Part shown: positions 43,039-54,850 of the stretch, piece after piece
Layout of the letters: each line of letters begins with the position of its first letter
Numbering within the stretch: the first letter of the stretch is position 1
NCBI RefSeq assembly: GCF_030272615.1
Contig: NC_081415.1
Location: 371,917,809-371,981,808 of the forward strand
Direction of reading: 5' to 3'
DNA: 64,000 nt
Origin: Cryptomeria japonica
Lineage: Eukaryota > Streptophyta > Pinopsida > Cupressales > Cupressaceae
Program-made: the position numbers and the translations under genes
Notes under the pieces: generated by a model
What the model saw: only the letters and a program-made list of their open reading frames with translations
Databases searched by the model: none
Told to the model about the DNA's origin: nothing

Positions 43039-46000
43039 TGTAATGCCCATACCCTAGTCGGACTTTTAAAACCCGTTTAACCTTGATTGAATCCCTATGT
43101 GGCATTCTTGAATGGTAGGTTAACCATGGTGAAATGTGTAGTTTAGATAATATTAATAACTGTGCATACTTATTATTGTGTTTTTGCATCGATTCTCGTG
43201 AAAATGTAAATGTTCCTAACCCTTGTGATAAACCTTGAGCTAACGTCTTCATTGAATATGTATATGTATATGCATGCTTGTATGAATTCATGGGTGCAGG
43301 AGATTGCAGGTACAACACCGCTTAGGGCAAGGTTCACCTCCTTTGGAACTTGCAAGGTTGAGTATGCTCTTTCATCTTTTGAATTCAGAATTAGTGGTCA
43401 TATAACGCTCGTCTTGCCTTAGCCATGGTTAGGTGAGCATCGTGCGTGGATTCGTGGAGCTTGCCTTTCATTGGGATGCATGTCGAGAGATTTGGAGGAC
43501 TACCTCGATTTGCATGCCTTGCACGAGGTAAGTGAGGTTTGTTATCCTAAGTATTAAATTTAAAATTATGGTTAAACGTACACATTAGAGATATAGAAAT
43601 TTAAATAGGTAGCTTATTTATACGATTAATCAGTAATTAAAGAGATTTGCTTTAAATTATGATTGTAGCAAGTTTAAGGTATTTAACTGAGGTTAGTGTG
43701 CTCATTTACGCATTTGTAACTTTTATGCATTTGTAGTCGAGAAATTAGAATAAATTAAACTCTTGCATTAGATTAGTCAATTATTCAAAAATGTCGCTTT
43801 ATTATGTTATAGCGAGTTAATTTAATAGCTAATTTTAAAATAACGAATTTATTGAGTTATGCATTTTAGAAAGGAAAAATTTTAAAGTCATTGGAGAGAT
43901 AGAATTAAATTACTCACTTTCGCATTTTGGAAGAAAAGGGGTAAATTATTATTATTTAAATGAAATTATTTTCTCTTTACTCGTAAAGTCGATATAGTAT
44001 AAAATTTTGACTTTTAGAAAATTTAAAATTTAATCAAAACGCCCTACCCGGTAAATAGTTCCAAAGTGTAAATGTAGGCCCAAATCGTTATTGGGAAATT
44101 AAAATTTAGAACTCAATAAAGAAATAGAAGCATTATAATTTTAATAAGGAAAACAAATAAGGTGTAAGAGAGAATGGAAATGAATGACTCCTATTTTGAT
44201 TTTCATTCATTTAATTTCAAAAATAAATGCCTAATTTCGAAATTGAAAATTAGGGCAAAATTAGGGTTTTCTTTTAATCTTAGTTTTGCAAACATTTTTG
44301 GGGGTTCTTGGCTTTTTGGTCATTTTTGGGTGGAAAAACATGGTTTGGGAAAAAGAATGGAGTTTTTCTTGCTTGCTTGGAGTGGCTGAAGCTCTTCATC
44401 AAGATTCATGCCCGGAAATTTATTATGAGGTAGGATTCGGGCCTCTTTTTTTTATGTTATTGTTGAATACAAAAAAAAGGGTATTATCCATGAATGTGTT
44501 TGAGGTTTAGTTTTCAGTCTCCTCCCAAATTTGGTTGTTCTTAAATCAGATCCTTGTTCTTAATGAATTTTGTGATTTTAAAGCTTGATTGGAAACATTT
44601 TCTTTCCATAATGGAGATTTTGGTTTAAAACTGGAAAATTCTTTGATGGCTGTTAAGAAAAAAATGGGTCTTGATGGGAGTGGTGAGGGTTTTGAAATAT
44701 TTTTTTTTGTTGTAAGCCTTTTTTTTGACAGTTTTCTTTGATAATGGGGTTCTGCTGTTGTGGGTGGGAGTGTTTGCAAGCCCACGTTTCTTATAATAAA
44801 AAAAATAATCAAACCCCTGTATGATTGTATCGAAATATTCAACATTTGAAACATTCCGTGTATCCATCGTTTATAAAAAAAAATAAATAAATAATAAATA
44901 AGACTGCGTTTTATATTTTTCATTGCTCTGTGCGTGTTGTAATGGCTGCGGGTTGGGGTTGGAGGGCGGGGAGCGGAGCTCCACCCGCTCCTCCTCCCCT
45001 CCTCTCCCCCATTCGCTTCCCCGTGTTCACCCCCGCTCGCTCCCCCGTCGACATCCCCGCTTGCCTGCGTTTGTAACTCGCAGCCGCGGCTCTGCGGTGG
45101 CCGCAGGGGCTGCGGTGGCCGCAGGGCACCGCGGACCTGCGGGCACCGCAGCGGCGCCGCCGCACGGGAGTGAGTCCCTATGGGTTTCGCAGGGGGCTTA
45201 GGGTTCGGCAAACATTAAAAAAAAAAATGTTTTATTATGACATGTTGCTTCGTAGTTTTAAAATCGTTTTCTTTTTTATGTATTTTTTTTGTTGTATTAA
45301 AAGAAAAGAAGCATATAATATTTAACATTATGTAAGTTGTTTTTAATGTTTAGGAATATGGTATTTTAAAAAAAAAAGTTGAGATTTTATAGGCGGGTAA
45401 AATATAAAGAAATGAAATAAAATAAGAAAGAATTCAGATTAATAAATGAATATAAATTTTGTATAGGGGATTTTAAAATCCAGTTCTCCTTGATATTATC
45501 TAATTTGAAATTCCGAGCTTATCCTATTTAATTTCAAATTAGTAAATAACATAATGGGATTTTTTTTTGAGAATCAGCACATAGAAACTCCATACTCCAA
45601 TACAAGTCTTTAATTTCATAATGATTACATCTTACTCGAGTTAATACCTATTATTAGCATGGACGAAATAGTTATGGTGGACCAATACGAAATTTTAAAT
45701 AAAAGTCAAATTATCAAATCCGTAAACTAGATCGACATTATTGGTAGACAGGTATGGTAAACGAACATCTCTTCCGGATAATTGCCTATGTAGGTTTAAA
45801 GTTTCTATAATAGAATTTGGTTATGAAATGGCAAGACTTGTTGTGATAGTGGTTGGTTATAAGTCGGTCAAGCCCCTAGCTAGGCTACCGTCAAGCAAGA
45901 TGATCTAGGATTGTTTGTTTCCTTTTGTTATGATTCAAATTGACCCGCTTTTAAAAGGGATCACTATGTAATAATCTAACGAGGTAGATGTTGAATAGTG

Positions 46001-47950
46001 TATGTGTTAGCCTAAAGGGCAAGATTGTAAAGACATGTAAATATGTAACTTTAACTATATTAAATGCCAAAAAGGGGTCTTGCAGTTGAGCAGACCCGGA
46101 GATGTAGCCCATCCGGGGTGAACTCCGAGATCATATCTGTGTTATGCGGTGTTTATAGCGTACTTTGGTTTATGTTTTAAGTTATCATGAATGGTTATAC
46201 TCTTGCTTAAGTGAATGGTGGAAATTTAATGAAATCAAATTTAAGTGCATAACATTATTCAAATGGATAAATATAGTCATTTAAATTCGTAAAACGTTTT
46301 GCATTATGAATACGGCAAAGTATTTAAATATTGAAATTAAAGTTGTGGAAAAAGTAGATTGGTAATGTTAATTTAAATTGGAATAGTGGAAGAAATCTAA
46401 ATAGAATTACTTTACTGGATTAACTCGATATTAAGTATATAAAGGGAATGAATGTAATAAGGAAACAAAGTTAAAATTTATGTCACAATTCCTAGATTGG
46501 AAACTAAAGAATGAACATCATATAAATACCTATCTTTTTACCTTAATAAATGAATCACGCCATGTCGAATTATGTTTTATTGCATAGGATGAATTTGTTA
46601 AGTCATTTCACGTTTTACTCTTAACAATAATCCTCACAAGAATAAATTGATAATCGTGTGGACGCAATTAGGTATTCATGTTGAATGTTGAATGAATTTA
46701 CTTAGTAATTTATGTTGTAATCATAACCAATATACCTTCACCCGATTTATTTATGATTGGGAAAAAAAAAACTCAATTTAGATATCCATATTTTAATCCT
46801 CATAGAAGGAATCCCTCATGATAGCTATAATTGAACTAGAATGGGAAATAATTGATCAGTTGTTTATACATTAAATCTTAGCAAAAGCATTCCTCGCATA
46901 TTAATTCATTTAACAAAAAGAAAAGAAAAGAGTGATGTCTCTCCTATTACTATCATCTAACAAATAAATAAAAAAAAAGAGAGATATGCAATAAAATAAT
47001 TTTTATTTTAATTCTAAAAGAAGAACGTCGTTTAATCTTGTTACTCCAATCTTGAAATGATGAATATCACCTTGCTAAATATATCTTAATTTAAAGGATG
47101 AACTCATGGGATTCCTAATACACTCTCATCTAAATGAAGTTAGTCCATCTCTTTGCATTATTAAAACATCAAATGAATCCTATGGCTACTCACATTATAC
47201 CCTTCATAAAAGAACTTCAACTCATCAGTTGGCTATGCACGAAATCTAATGAAGGGAATCTCATTCTATTAACTGTAGTTAATCTTTAAGGAATGAATTT
47301 CTCTTATCAACCAGGCTTTAAATATTTAAGAAGGAGATCAAATGTGGGTGTATGTTTTTAAAATCAAATGATGGAACCCTCGCTTTACTAATCATAGTTT
47401 AACCTTGAGCGAACGTATCTCATTAAGCACATTTATAGCAATAAAGGATGATGTCAAGTGTGGATGGTTATTTTAAAACTCTAAAGAATGAACTTTGTTA
47501 TATTTAAAACGCTTGAACCTATTTGGAGACCTCCTAATGAAACTATGAATTAAAGTGCATTGAGTTATTAACCTCTTGATGGCCTCCTCATCAACCAAAG
47601 TAATTGAACGCTCCCTAAGGTCATAAGTTGTCAAAACATTGAACACATATGTAATTTAGATCATGCAATATCTCGTAAATAAGATATCCAGTTTAATAAA
47701 TCAAATGACGCAAGTTGAGTTAGGTGTAAGGTTGTGTAATCGCGTTGGGAAACTCCTTAGGATCGTTTTAGCCTTCCGCTGTGTTATCTAGGTAGAGATA
47801 ACTTTGAGATAACTTCAATCTATCTTAATATTGTAAATTTTTCATTAACGCTCTTAATAATTGTTTAAAAAAAAAAAAAAAAAAAAAATTTACACTCTAT
47901 TTGAGTGTTTTAAACTTAAACCCTTAGGGGTTTCCTGGCGGGGCATTACA
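43039..47950 (+). mobile_element. 4.9-kb solo-LTR-like insertion (Gypsy-type termini)
   Basis: Starts tgtaatgcccatacc and ends tggcggggcattaca. The first and last 10 bases are perfect inverted repeats. Perfect 5-bp TSD tgggg (43034-43038 and 47951-47955). Removal with one TSD restores the host ORF. No pol, gag or internal LTR pair is seen. 46085-46150 (gcagacccggagatgtagcc, tccggggtgaactccgag) has the wording of long chromovirus (Tekay/Del-like) LTRs; this is from memory and needs a search. Strand is inferred from that. Contains poly-T/poly-A tracts (44697, 47867-47888) and a GC-rich island (44926-45210). Short ORFs are not supported. Confidence 0.75.
44926..45210. other. GC-rich, CpG-dense island inside the 4.9-kb insertion
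   Basis: About 280 bp, very rich in G and C, in sequence otherwise strongly AT-rich. CpG dinucleotides are frequent. Internal repeat ctgcggtggccgcagggg (45090-45126) and gcaccgc copies. Overlapping ORFs on both strands here reflect composition, not coding. It could be an LTR promoter/R region or captured DNA. Confidence 0.75.
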
Positions 47951-47955
47951 TGGGG

Positions 47956-50143
47956 ATACTTCAAAACTTTTCAGGAGAACATGAGACCAAGGGAGAGAAT
48001 CTCCAAACACATTGTGGAGAAATACTCCACTGATATTTGCTTCATGGTTAAAATAGATGAGACATTGATGGAAGAAGTGGAACCTAGAACTATATGGGTC
48101 ATTGAATTGGGTTATGAAGTAGATGACAACATTTTGCAGCTATATGCTAAAATGTTGATTGATGCTCCTTTGGATGATAAGACTGAACACTTTGGCACTA
48201 TAGAGGAGAAGGCTCTTGAGGTCAAAATTGGTTTCAACAAGAAAATAAGAGAAAAGAAGATAGACAAAATGTTTGCATTTGTTCAGAATGTAATTCATAG
48301 ATAGATACAAAACTAGGTTCTGGATCTAAACTGGTAGATCAACCGGCAATAGTTAGTGCTCCCAAGGTGAAGAGGCCTGAAAATTTCATTTCTTCTATCA
48401 CTTCTGACTCTGATCCATAGGATAATCAACCTCTTGCATTTAGAAGGGTACAAAGGAAGAAAGCTGACAAGCCCTATAGAGGAGAAGAAGGTGGAACCAA
48501 GGAGAAAGCTAATTAGAAAGGTAACAACTGCAACCACACCTTCGGCAAGGAAACCTACTAAGAGCAGCTTGCTCCATCTGCTCCTGCAACCCCCAACAAG
48601 AAGAAAAAGAGTGATAAAGCAACTGAATATGGTAAAATGACTTGTGCAAAGTTAATTGATGAGGTAACTAAAGATGGAATTTTGAAGAATGTGTCAATTT
48701 TTTTATGAATATTTAGATGCTAATGAGCATAATGAAATAGAAGAAGCAATTTTGTTATATTTAGACATATATAAGAAGGATTTGGTAGAGATTTTGAAGG
48801 AAATTCCCTTATCATTGTACAATAAGTTAGACGCAATCAGGAGGGATAGAGAAATCAAAGAAGTTGAACTTTTGAGTATGTGTGGCTCGATAAATAATGA
48901 GGAAATGAAAAGGTATATAGATGTTGCAAATAGAACAACCTTTAGCAGTAAAACTCAACAAATAGGCCTAATGATGGGTAGAGTCAATGAGATAATAAAT
49001 GAGACTAGAGATGGTTGGGCCAAATTCTTCCAAAAGAATCCTGATTTTCTCACTTCTCAAGAAGAATTTGCTAAGGCAACTGCTCCCACCATTTTGGACA
49101 AATCTAAAGGGAAAGGAATTTTGGGAAGTTCAGATCAAATTTTGAGTGAACGGACAAATAGTCCTAAAACTGATGAGAGTGTATAGACTAAACCGACAGA
49201 GATTACATTTGTATAGTCTGGGCAAGGTAATATAGATAACATACATGTTATAGATAATATTGTGGATAATACTCCACTGGTAGTAACAGATACTACACCA
49301 TGTGGCGAAGCCACCGATGCAAAAAAGGATGAGAAAAGGGATACACCAGGAGAGGATAAGGAAAAAGAGACTGATAAGACACCTAGTACCATACCGACAG
49401 TTGATTCCCTTGCAAAATTTTTGGCAATTGACACTTCTCAAGTTGAGAAGAAATCAATCACAGAGATGAGTCCCATAGAGCTAATGATGATGGCTACTCA
49501 AAAGCTAATGAAGGAAGGATCTGCAGACAAAGGAATAATAGATCAATCAATAACAATTTTGCATATATTGATTCCTGATTGTATGATTGAAAATGAAGCA
49601 AGCCCTTTTGGAAAGCTTAAGGCATTAACAAAGCACATATCTAAAAACTTTCAATAATTGCAGCAAATTTCCGACAAGAAAGCCGATTTTGACCAGATTA
49701 TTGAGACAAAGAAGAGGAAGGTTGAAGAGAAGCTTGTACTCATTGAAAATTCTTTGAAACAATGTACTAACATCTACAGGGTCTGTTGTAATATAGAGAT
49801 TCTTATAGAAAATGTAGATAAGAGGTTAAAAGAATTACATGAAAAGATTGCTAATATTGCTAATTCTTTTGATGGACTAACTTAAATCACAAATTCTATT
49901 GATGGACAAATTTTGACCTTGGAGAACCAATTTTTTTCTTTTGAAAAGGAAAGAGATAAGATCGTTCAGAGAGCAAGGAGTCTTAGAGGTTTGGTGAGCC
50001 CAAGATTAGATTCACTTGGTGTACATAAGAGGGAATCTATGGATATGCTTGTGAAGCCCACACTGACAGAAGTCACTGAGAAAGAAACAGTTGCACATTT
50101 ACTGAGTGTACTTGTATCCATATCAAAAACATTTAAAACCAGC
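47956..50143 (+). pseudogene. Accessory ORF2 of the pol-less element, C-terminal part
   Basis: Continues the frame of 42143-43038 after the insert: YFKTFQENMRPRERISKHIV, EVEPRTIWVIELGYEVDDNI. A stop and frameshifts near 48302-48690 cross a basic/acid linker (GEEKKVEPRR-like). 48689-49186 has CQFFYEYLDANEHNEIEEAI and IGLMMGRVNEIINETRDGWA. 49262-49657 is acidic, then PIELMMMATQKLMKEG. 49658-50143 is coiled coil (KKRKVEEKLVLIENSLKQ; NVDKRLKELHEKIANIANSF). Stops at 49184, 49214, 49655 and 49883 are TAG/TAA at Gln-compatible sites. The whole protein would be about 1000 residues. No enzyme motif seen. Confidence 0.7.
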
Positions 50144-50412
50144 TAGGATACCTATGTACAGTTGCTAGAGAAAGCTTATCCAGAAATCTTGAGATTGGTC
50201 AAGCTCCGGTAAAGTAATCTGCAATTATTCTTTCAATTCTTTCATCGGTCTTTGGCATTGATGCCAAAGGGGGAGTGTATATTATGTGAAAAATATGTAC
50301 ATAATCCTAGGGGAGGATATTGATAGAGTCAATCAGCTCAGGGGGAGCATGTTTCATGTTTCAGTTGAACCGAGAGGGAATCCATTTTTCACATGAGTGT
50401 TGCCATAAATGC

Positions 50413-50425
50413 CAAAGGGGGAGAT
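50413..50425 (+). other. Polypurine tract of the pol-less element
   Basis: caaagggggagat directly before the 3' LTR start tgttggaaattgacac. A second copy of the phrase gccaaagggggag lies at 50265-50277, inside the 3' UTR. Confidence 0.8.
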
Positions 50426-51304
50426 TGTTGGAAATTGACACTCATTGGATTCATATTTTTTCATTGATGGCAACAAGATTCTATTGAAGGCATATACTGA
50501 TATTTGGAGGCATACACCAGCAGATACCGGTGTTGGAGTAATCAGGGTCTACACTGACACCGACACTGACATCTAGCACTTTAGTGAAGCCAACATCATT
50601 CTGGGATCCAAAAGGTTTTATTTTGTAATTATTGTATAAGGCCAACATTGAATATATTTTTGTATTGTAAGATGACATAAGGCATATTGTTTGTAAAGGG
50701 TATATAAGTTAGTCTGTTAGGTCATTTTGTAAGATGACTAAGGTAGTAGAACAAGGTGATGCAAAGGATATGTATGTAGGTAATTTGTATGCGAATGTAG
50801 TAGCATGCTATGATTAGTAGAGGGTTTGTAAAGCATTCTTGTAATATAGGAGATACCGGTAGAAGGGTTCAGGGTTTATGAACCGGTACAGAACAAATCT
50901 TTAAAAAAAACTCTTTTTGGCATTGTAGATGCATTTTATGAGTTCACCATTACTGTTTTATCTCAACAAAAGCTTTAGTCAATGAGACTCTTTTGTGTTG
51001 AGAAGTGTGCTCTAGGCAGTGTGCCTTCCTGCATGTGCAGGCCTCCATTCTATGTAATATCTTTCATAAGGCCAGTGAATTGATATTGTGGGTCACAAAT
51101 CCCATCATGGTTTTTCCTCTTTGAGGTTTTCCATGTATAAAATTTGTGGGTTATGGTGTTAATTCATGTGGCTGGTTTATTTACTTCATGTTATATGTTT
51201 CTTCATTTACCAGTTTATATGTGTATGTCATAATAAGGTAAAATCTTATATTACCGGCAAAACACTGATTCACCCCCCCCTCTCAGTATTCTTGGATTCC
51301 AACA
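50426..51304 (+). repeat. 3' LTR of the pol-less element (879 bp, complete)
   Basis: tgttggaaattgacactc ... ggattccaaca. TATA box gggtatataagtta at ~50698. ggtttttcctctttgaggt near 51112 and the gattcaccccccc tract near 51266 are the R/U5 landmarks. It matches the 5' LTR pieces closely but keeps ~423 bp (about 50780-51200) that the 5' copy lacks. Confidence 0.9.
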
Positions 51305-51309
51305 TGGGG

Positions 51310-52640
51310 TTATTGAAAAATTGAGCCTCTCACTTTGCTGGGGTCAGAGGGAAACCAAGGTAGTCTACCTCTACCTGAGAAATCCAAGATGAATCTTCAA
51401 TTGGTCTATCCTTCCACTTCACAAGATATTCCTTATATTGACTGCTCTAGGTACTACACCCAATCCTACTATCCAAAATCTCTTCAATTTGATCCAGTTC
51501 CTTTCAGGGCAACTGTTTCTCCAAGTCTACAACATTGTTCTCATTGAATTGTGGTTCATGATACTCATGAATATCTGCAATGTTAAACATAGGTGAAATA
51601 CTTAGACTATCTAGTAACTCCACTTCATATGCATTTCCACAACTGAACTTCCTCAAAATCCTGCAAGGTCCAAACTTCTTCATCTACAACTTGTTATAAG
51701 TTCTAACCGAGAATCTCTCTTTTCTTAGATATACCATCACTTCATTGCCAACTTCAAATTCCTTATGTCTCCTCTTCTCATCTGCCTTCTCCTTATATTT
51801 GTTGTTCATGTCTTCCAAATGTTGCTTAACCTGAATATGCAATGTTTCCATGTGATCTGCAAAGTCTTCTGCTTCTGAGCTTCTCTAGTCTTCACTACTA
51901 ATGTCTCTAAATTTTGATATACCTCTAGGATGCACTTCAGTAACAATCTCAAAAGGAGTTCTTCCAGTACTTCTATTCACTGAATTGTTGTAGGCAAACT
52001 CTGCTTGTGCAAGGATCAAATCCCAACTTTCGGTTTTGTCTCCCACTAAACATCTCAACAAGTTTCCCAAACTATGGTTAACAACTTATGTCTATCCATC
52101 AATCTGTGGATGAAAAGTATAATTGAACTTCAAATTTGTCTTCATCTTCTTCCAAAGTGTTCTCCAAAAATAGCCAACAAACTTAGTGTCTTTGTCTGAA
52201 ACTATGCTCTTAGGTAATCTGTGCAACCTTACCACTTCCTTGGAAAATAGGTCTGCTACATGCAATGCATCTGATGTCTTCTTACAAGGTATGAAATGAG
52301 CCATCTTCGAGAATATATCCACTACCACAAATATAGAATCATTCCCCCTCGGTGTCTTAGGAAATCCAAGTACAAAATCCATGCTTATATCCTCCCAAGG
52401 TCTTACCGATATTGTCAAAGGTTTATACAATCCCACTTTCTGACTACTACCCTTTGCAACTTGACAAACTCTACAACTCTGCACATATCTCTTAACATCC
52501 TTATAAATCTAGGGCTAAAAGTACTACTCACTCACCAATGCTACTATTTTGTCAATACCAAAATGCCCAACTAGTCCTCCACTGTGTTTCTCCTTTATTA
52601 GATTCTACCTCATAGAACTCTTAGGTACGTACAACTAAAC
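51310..52640 (-). pseudogene. Chromovirus integrase and chromodomain
   Basis: From ~52620 downward: HHCC module (GGLVGHFGIDK ... CRVCQVAKG). Core: [11 protein letters not shown] (first Asp), [16 protein letters not shown] (second Asp), then FHPQIDG followed by TAG, Thr, TAA: the catalytic Glu codon has become a stop (~52086-52096). 52070-51885 is FAYNNSVNRSTGRTPFEIV. C-terminal domain to 51640. The chromodomain is near 51480-51350: QIEEILDSRIG, YKEYLVKWKDRPIEDSSWIS. The chromodomain would target insertion to marked heterochromatin. It ends LTPAK then TGA near 51340. Confidence 0.9.
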
Positions 52641-54173
52641 TCCTCTAAATAACATCCCATCCTAGATGAAGTAATCCAACCACGTGCTTCTATCTACCAT
52701 AACCGGTCCTCTACATGCTTTCCAAGGCTCTGCAAAATCTAGGTCATCATCATACAAGGTCTTCAAATCTTCAAATCCTAATACTGTCACTCTCATCTTT
52801 GTCAGCAAATTCCTTCTCCGGCTCAATGCATCAACAAATTTGTTAGATTTCTCACTTCTATGCTTCAACACAAAGGTGTAACTCTGCAAGAATTTTACCC
52901 ATCTCATATGTCTTTGATTCAACTTACTCTGACTATTCAAATACTACAAAGCTTGATGATTTGTATACAACACAAACTCTTTAGGAAACAAGTAATGTCT
53001 CCGCTTCTTCAAGGCTTGAACTATGACATAAAAATCTTGATCATACACTGAATATCTCCTCTGGGCATCATTCAATTTCTCACTAAAATAAGTTACTAAT
53101 CTCCCTTCCTCACTCAAGACTGCTCCTATTGTTGTTCCACTTGTATCACAATCCACTTGAAATACTTTATTAAAATCCGATAAAGCTAACACGGGTTGCT
53201 CAGTCACTTTTTGCTTCAATAATTCAAAACTTTTGTTTTCTCGGGTGGTGCACTTGAATTCCTTATGATCTCCTCTCATGGTCTTAGTCATAGGGTTACA
53301 AACTGAACTGAAATTTATGATAAACTTCTGGTAAAAACTAGCCAATCCATGAAATGATCTTACCTCTCCAATGCTTTCATGTGTAGGCCATTCAACAATT
53401 GCTTTCACTTTCTTAGGGTCCATCTTCAAACCATCCTCAGATATCACAAATCCCAAATAGATTAACTCATCCTTCATGAAATTACACTTCTTGATATTGA
53501 TCAACAACTTTTCTTCTCTCAACCTCTGCAAAACTTGTCTTAACTGCAACAAATGCTCCTCTTTTGTCCTACTAAAAATTAGAATGGCATCCAAATACAC
53601 AATACCAAACTTACCCAAGAATTTCTTCAATACCTCATTCATCAACCTCATGTAAGTACCTGGTGCATTAGTCAATCCAAAAGGCATCACCAACCATTCA
53701 TACAGTCCTTCATTTGTCTTAAATGTTTTCCTCCACTCATCACCTTCTCTGATCCTGATCTGATGATATCCACTCTTCAAATCTATCTTTGTAAAGTATT
53801 TTTCTCCACTCAAATAGTCTATTATGACATCCATCCTAGGAAAAGGAAACCTGTATTTCATTGTGATCTGGTTTATTGCTCTGGAATCAGTACACATTCT
53901 CCACTCTCCATTCTTATTAGGTGCTAATACTACTATTACTACACAAGGGCTTAGACTCTCCTTGATCAAACCTTTCTTCAACAACTCCTGCACTTGCCTA
54001 TTCAGTTCTTCATTGTCTGTCGGTGTCAATCGATGTGCAACTTTGTTAGGAAAACTAGCTCTAGGAACCAAGTCCATGCAATGGCTAATACTTCTCATAG
54101 GTGGCAATCCATCAAGTATATTATCTGAAATGATGTCCTCATATTCTGTCAACAAATCTTTTATCTCTTCCAA
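52641..54173 (-). pseudogene. Chromovirus reverse transcriptase and RNase H
   Basis: Longest open frame of the window, 409 residues (54173-52944). RT: NKNGEWRMCTDSRAINQITM, FTKIDLKSGYHQIRIREGD, VMPFGLTNAPGTYMRLMN. The catalytic box reads FGIVYLDAILIFSR where YLDD is expected, so the second catalytic Asp is Ala. YLGFVISEDGLKMDPKKVKA follows. RNase H: VFQVDCDTSGTTIGAVLSEE and LYTNHQAL, then a stop, then NSQSKLNQRHMRWVKFLQSY to FVDALSRR (52800). An open frame with a lost catalytic residue. Confidence 0.9.
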
Positions 54174-54224
54174 GTGTTCTCCTTTTGGTTTTGGTTTCTC
54201 GGTCTTCTTAGGAATTAAGGCAAA

Positions 54225-54850
54225 TCACACATTCTCATGTCTCAATCCATCTAGGAATTTCCTTCCATCTACCAAACAGATTCTAGCATTCATACAGACT
54301 TCATTATTCAAAGGTTCCTCCAAGGGTAACAAGGTTTGCTTCATCTCATTGGACACAATAGTGTATGCATTCTTCCTCCCATCATGTACTGTCTGTTTTT
54401 CAAATTGCCAAGATCTACCCAACAAATGGTGACAAATATCCATAGGCATATTATCACACAAGACTTCATCATGATAATTCCCAATTTTCAATTTTACCAA
54501 AGATTTCTCACTTAATAACAACTTATGTTCATCCTGAATCCATGCTATCTGCTAAGACATGGTGTTTCAATCTCTCCAATTCCAGCTTATTCACCATTTC
54601 TTCTGAAACAAGATTATCTGAGCTACCACTATCAATAACAACTTTACAACACTTACTGGATACCTTACATATGGTCTTGAACAGATTCTTCCTCTACAAG
54701 GGCTCTTCATCTCCTCTGATATGACACAAAGCTCTCCTCATCACCAACAGTTCTCCATCTTCTGGTTTATTGTCTGATCTAGTGGGGTTTTCTTCCACCA
54801 CTGCTGCTCTTCCGGTATGTTTTGTCTTCTTACACTTGAATGCATGATGT
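54225..54850 (-). pseudogene. Chromovirus aspartic protease region
   Basis: On the - strand the retropepsin motif CCKVVIDSGSSDNLVSEEMV lies near 54660-54600, then VNKLELERLKHHVL. A stop near 54525-54555 precedes 54521-54225 (LVKLKIGNYHDEVLCDNMPM, DICHHLLGRSWQFEKQTVH). A frame break near 54225 separates it from RT. Confidence 0.8.

Larger units (their letters stand above)
30640..51304 (+). mobile_element. Non-autonomous LTR element with gag-like ORF and large accessory ORF, no pol
   Basis: LTRs 30640-31021 plus 40518-40591 (5', split by a LINE) and 50426-51304 (3'). PBS at 40594-40605, PPT at 50413-50425, flanks tgagg (30635-30639) and tgggg (51305-51309), a 4/5 TSD. After removal of two inserts the internal region is about 4.9 kb. 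It encodes a coiled-coil plus zinc-knuckle protein and a ~1000-residue second protein. No protease, integrase, RT or RNase H is present. This resembles the TR-GAG class of terminal-repeat elements with gag only, but the second ORF is extra. Confidence 0.85.

Noticed and set aside
44546-45211. Overlapping ORFs of 221, 81 and 92 residues on both strands
   Set aside because: They lie across the GC-rich island, where stops are rare by composition; no motif, no start context, inside an LTR-like insertion.
53824-54432. 202-residue + strand ORF
   Set aside because: It is the antisense shadow of the chromovirus RT and protease; no motif of its own.
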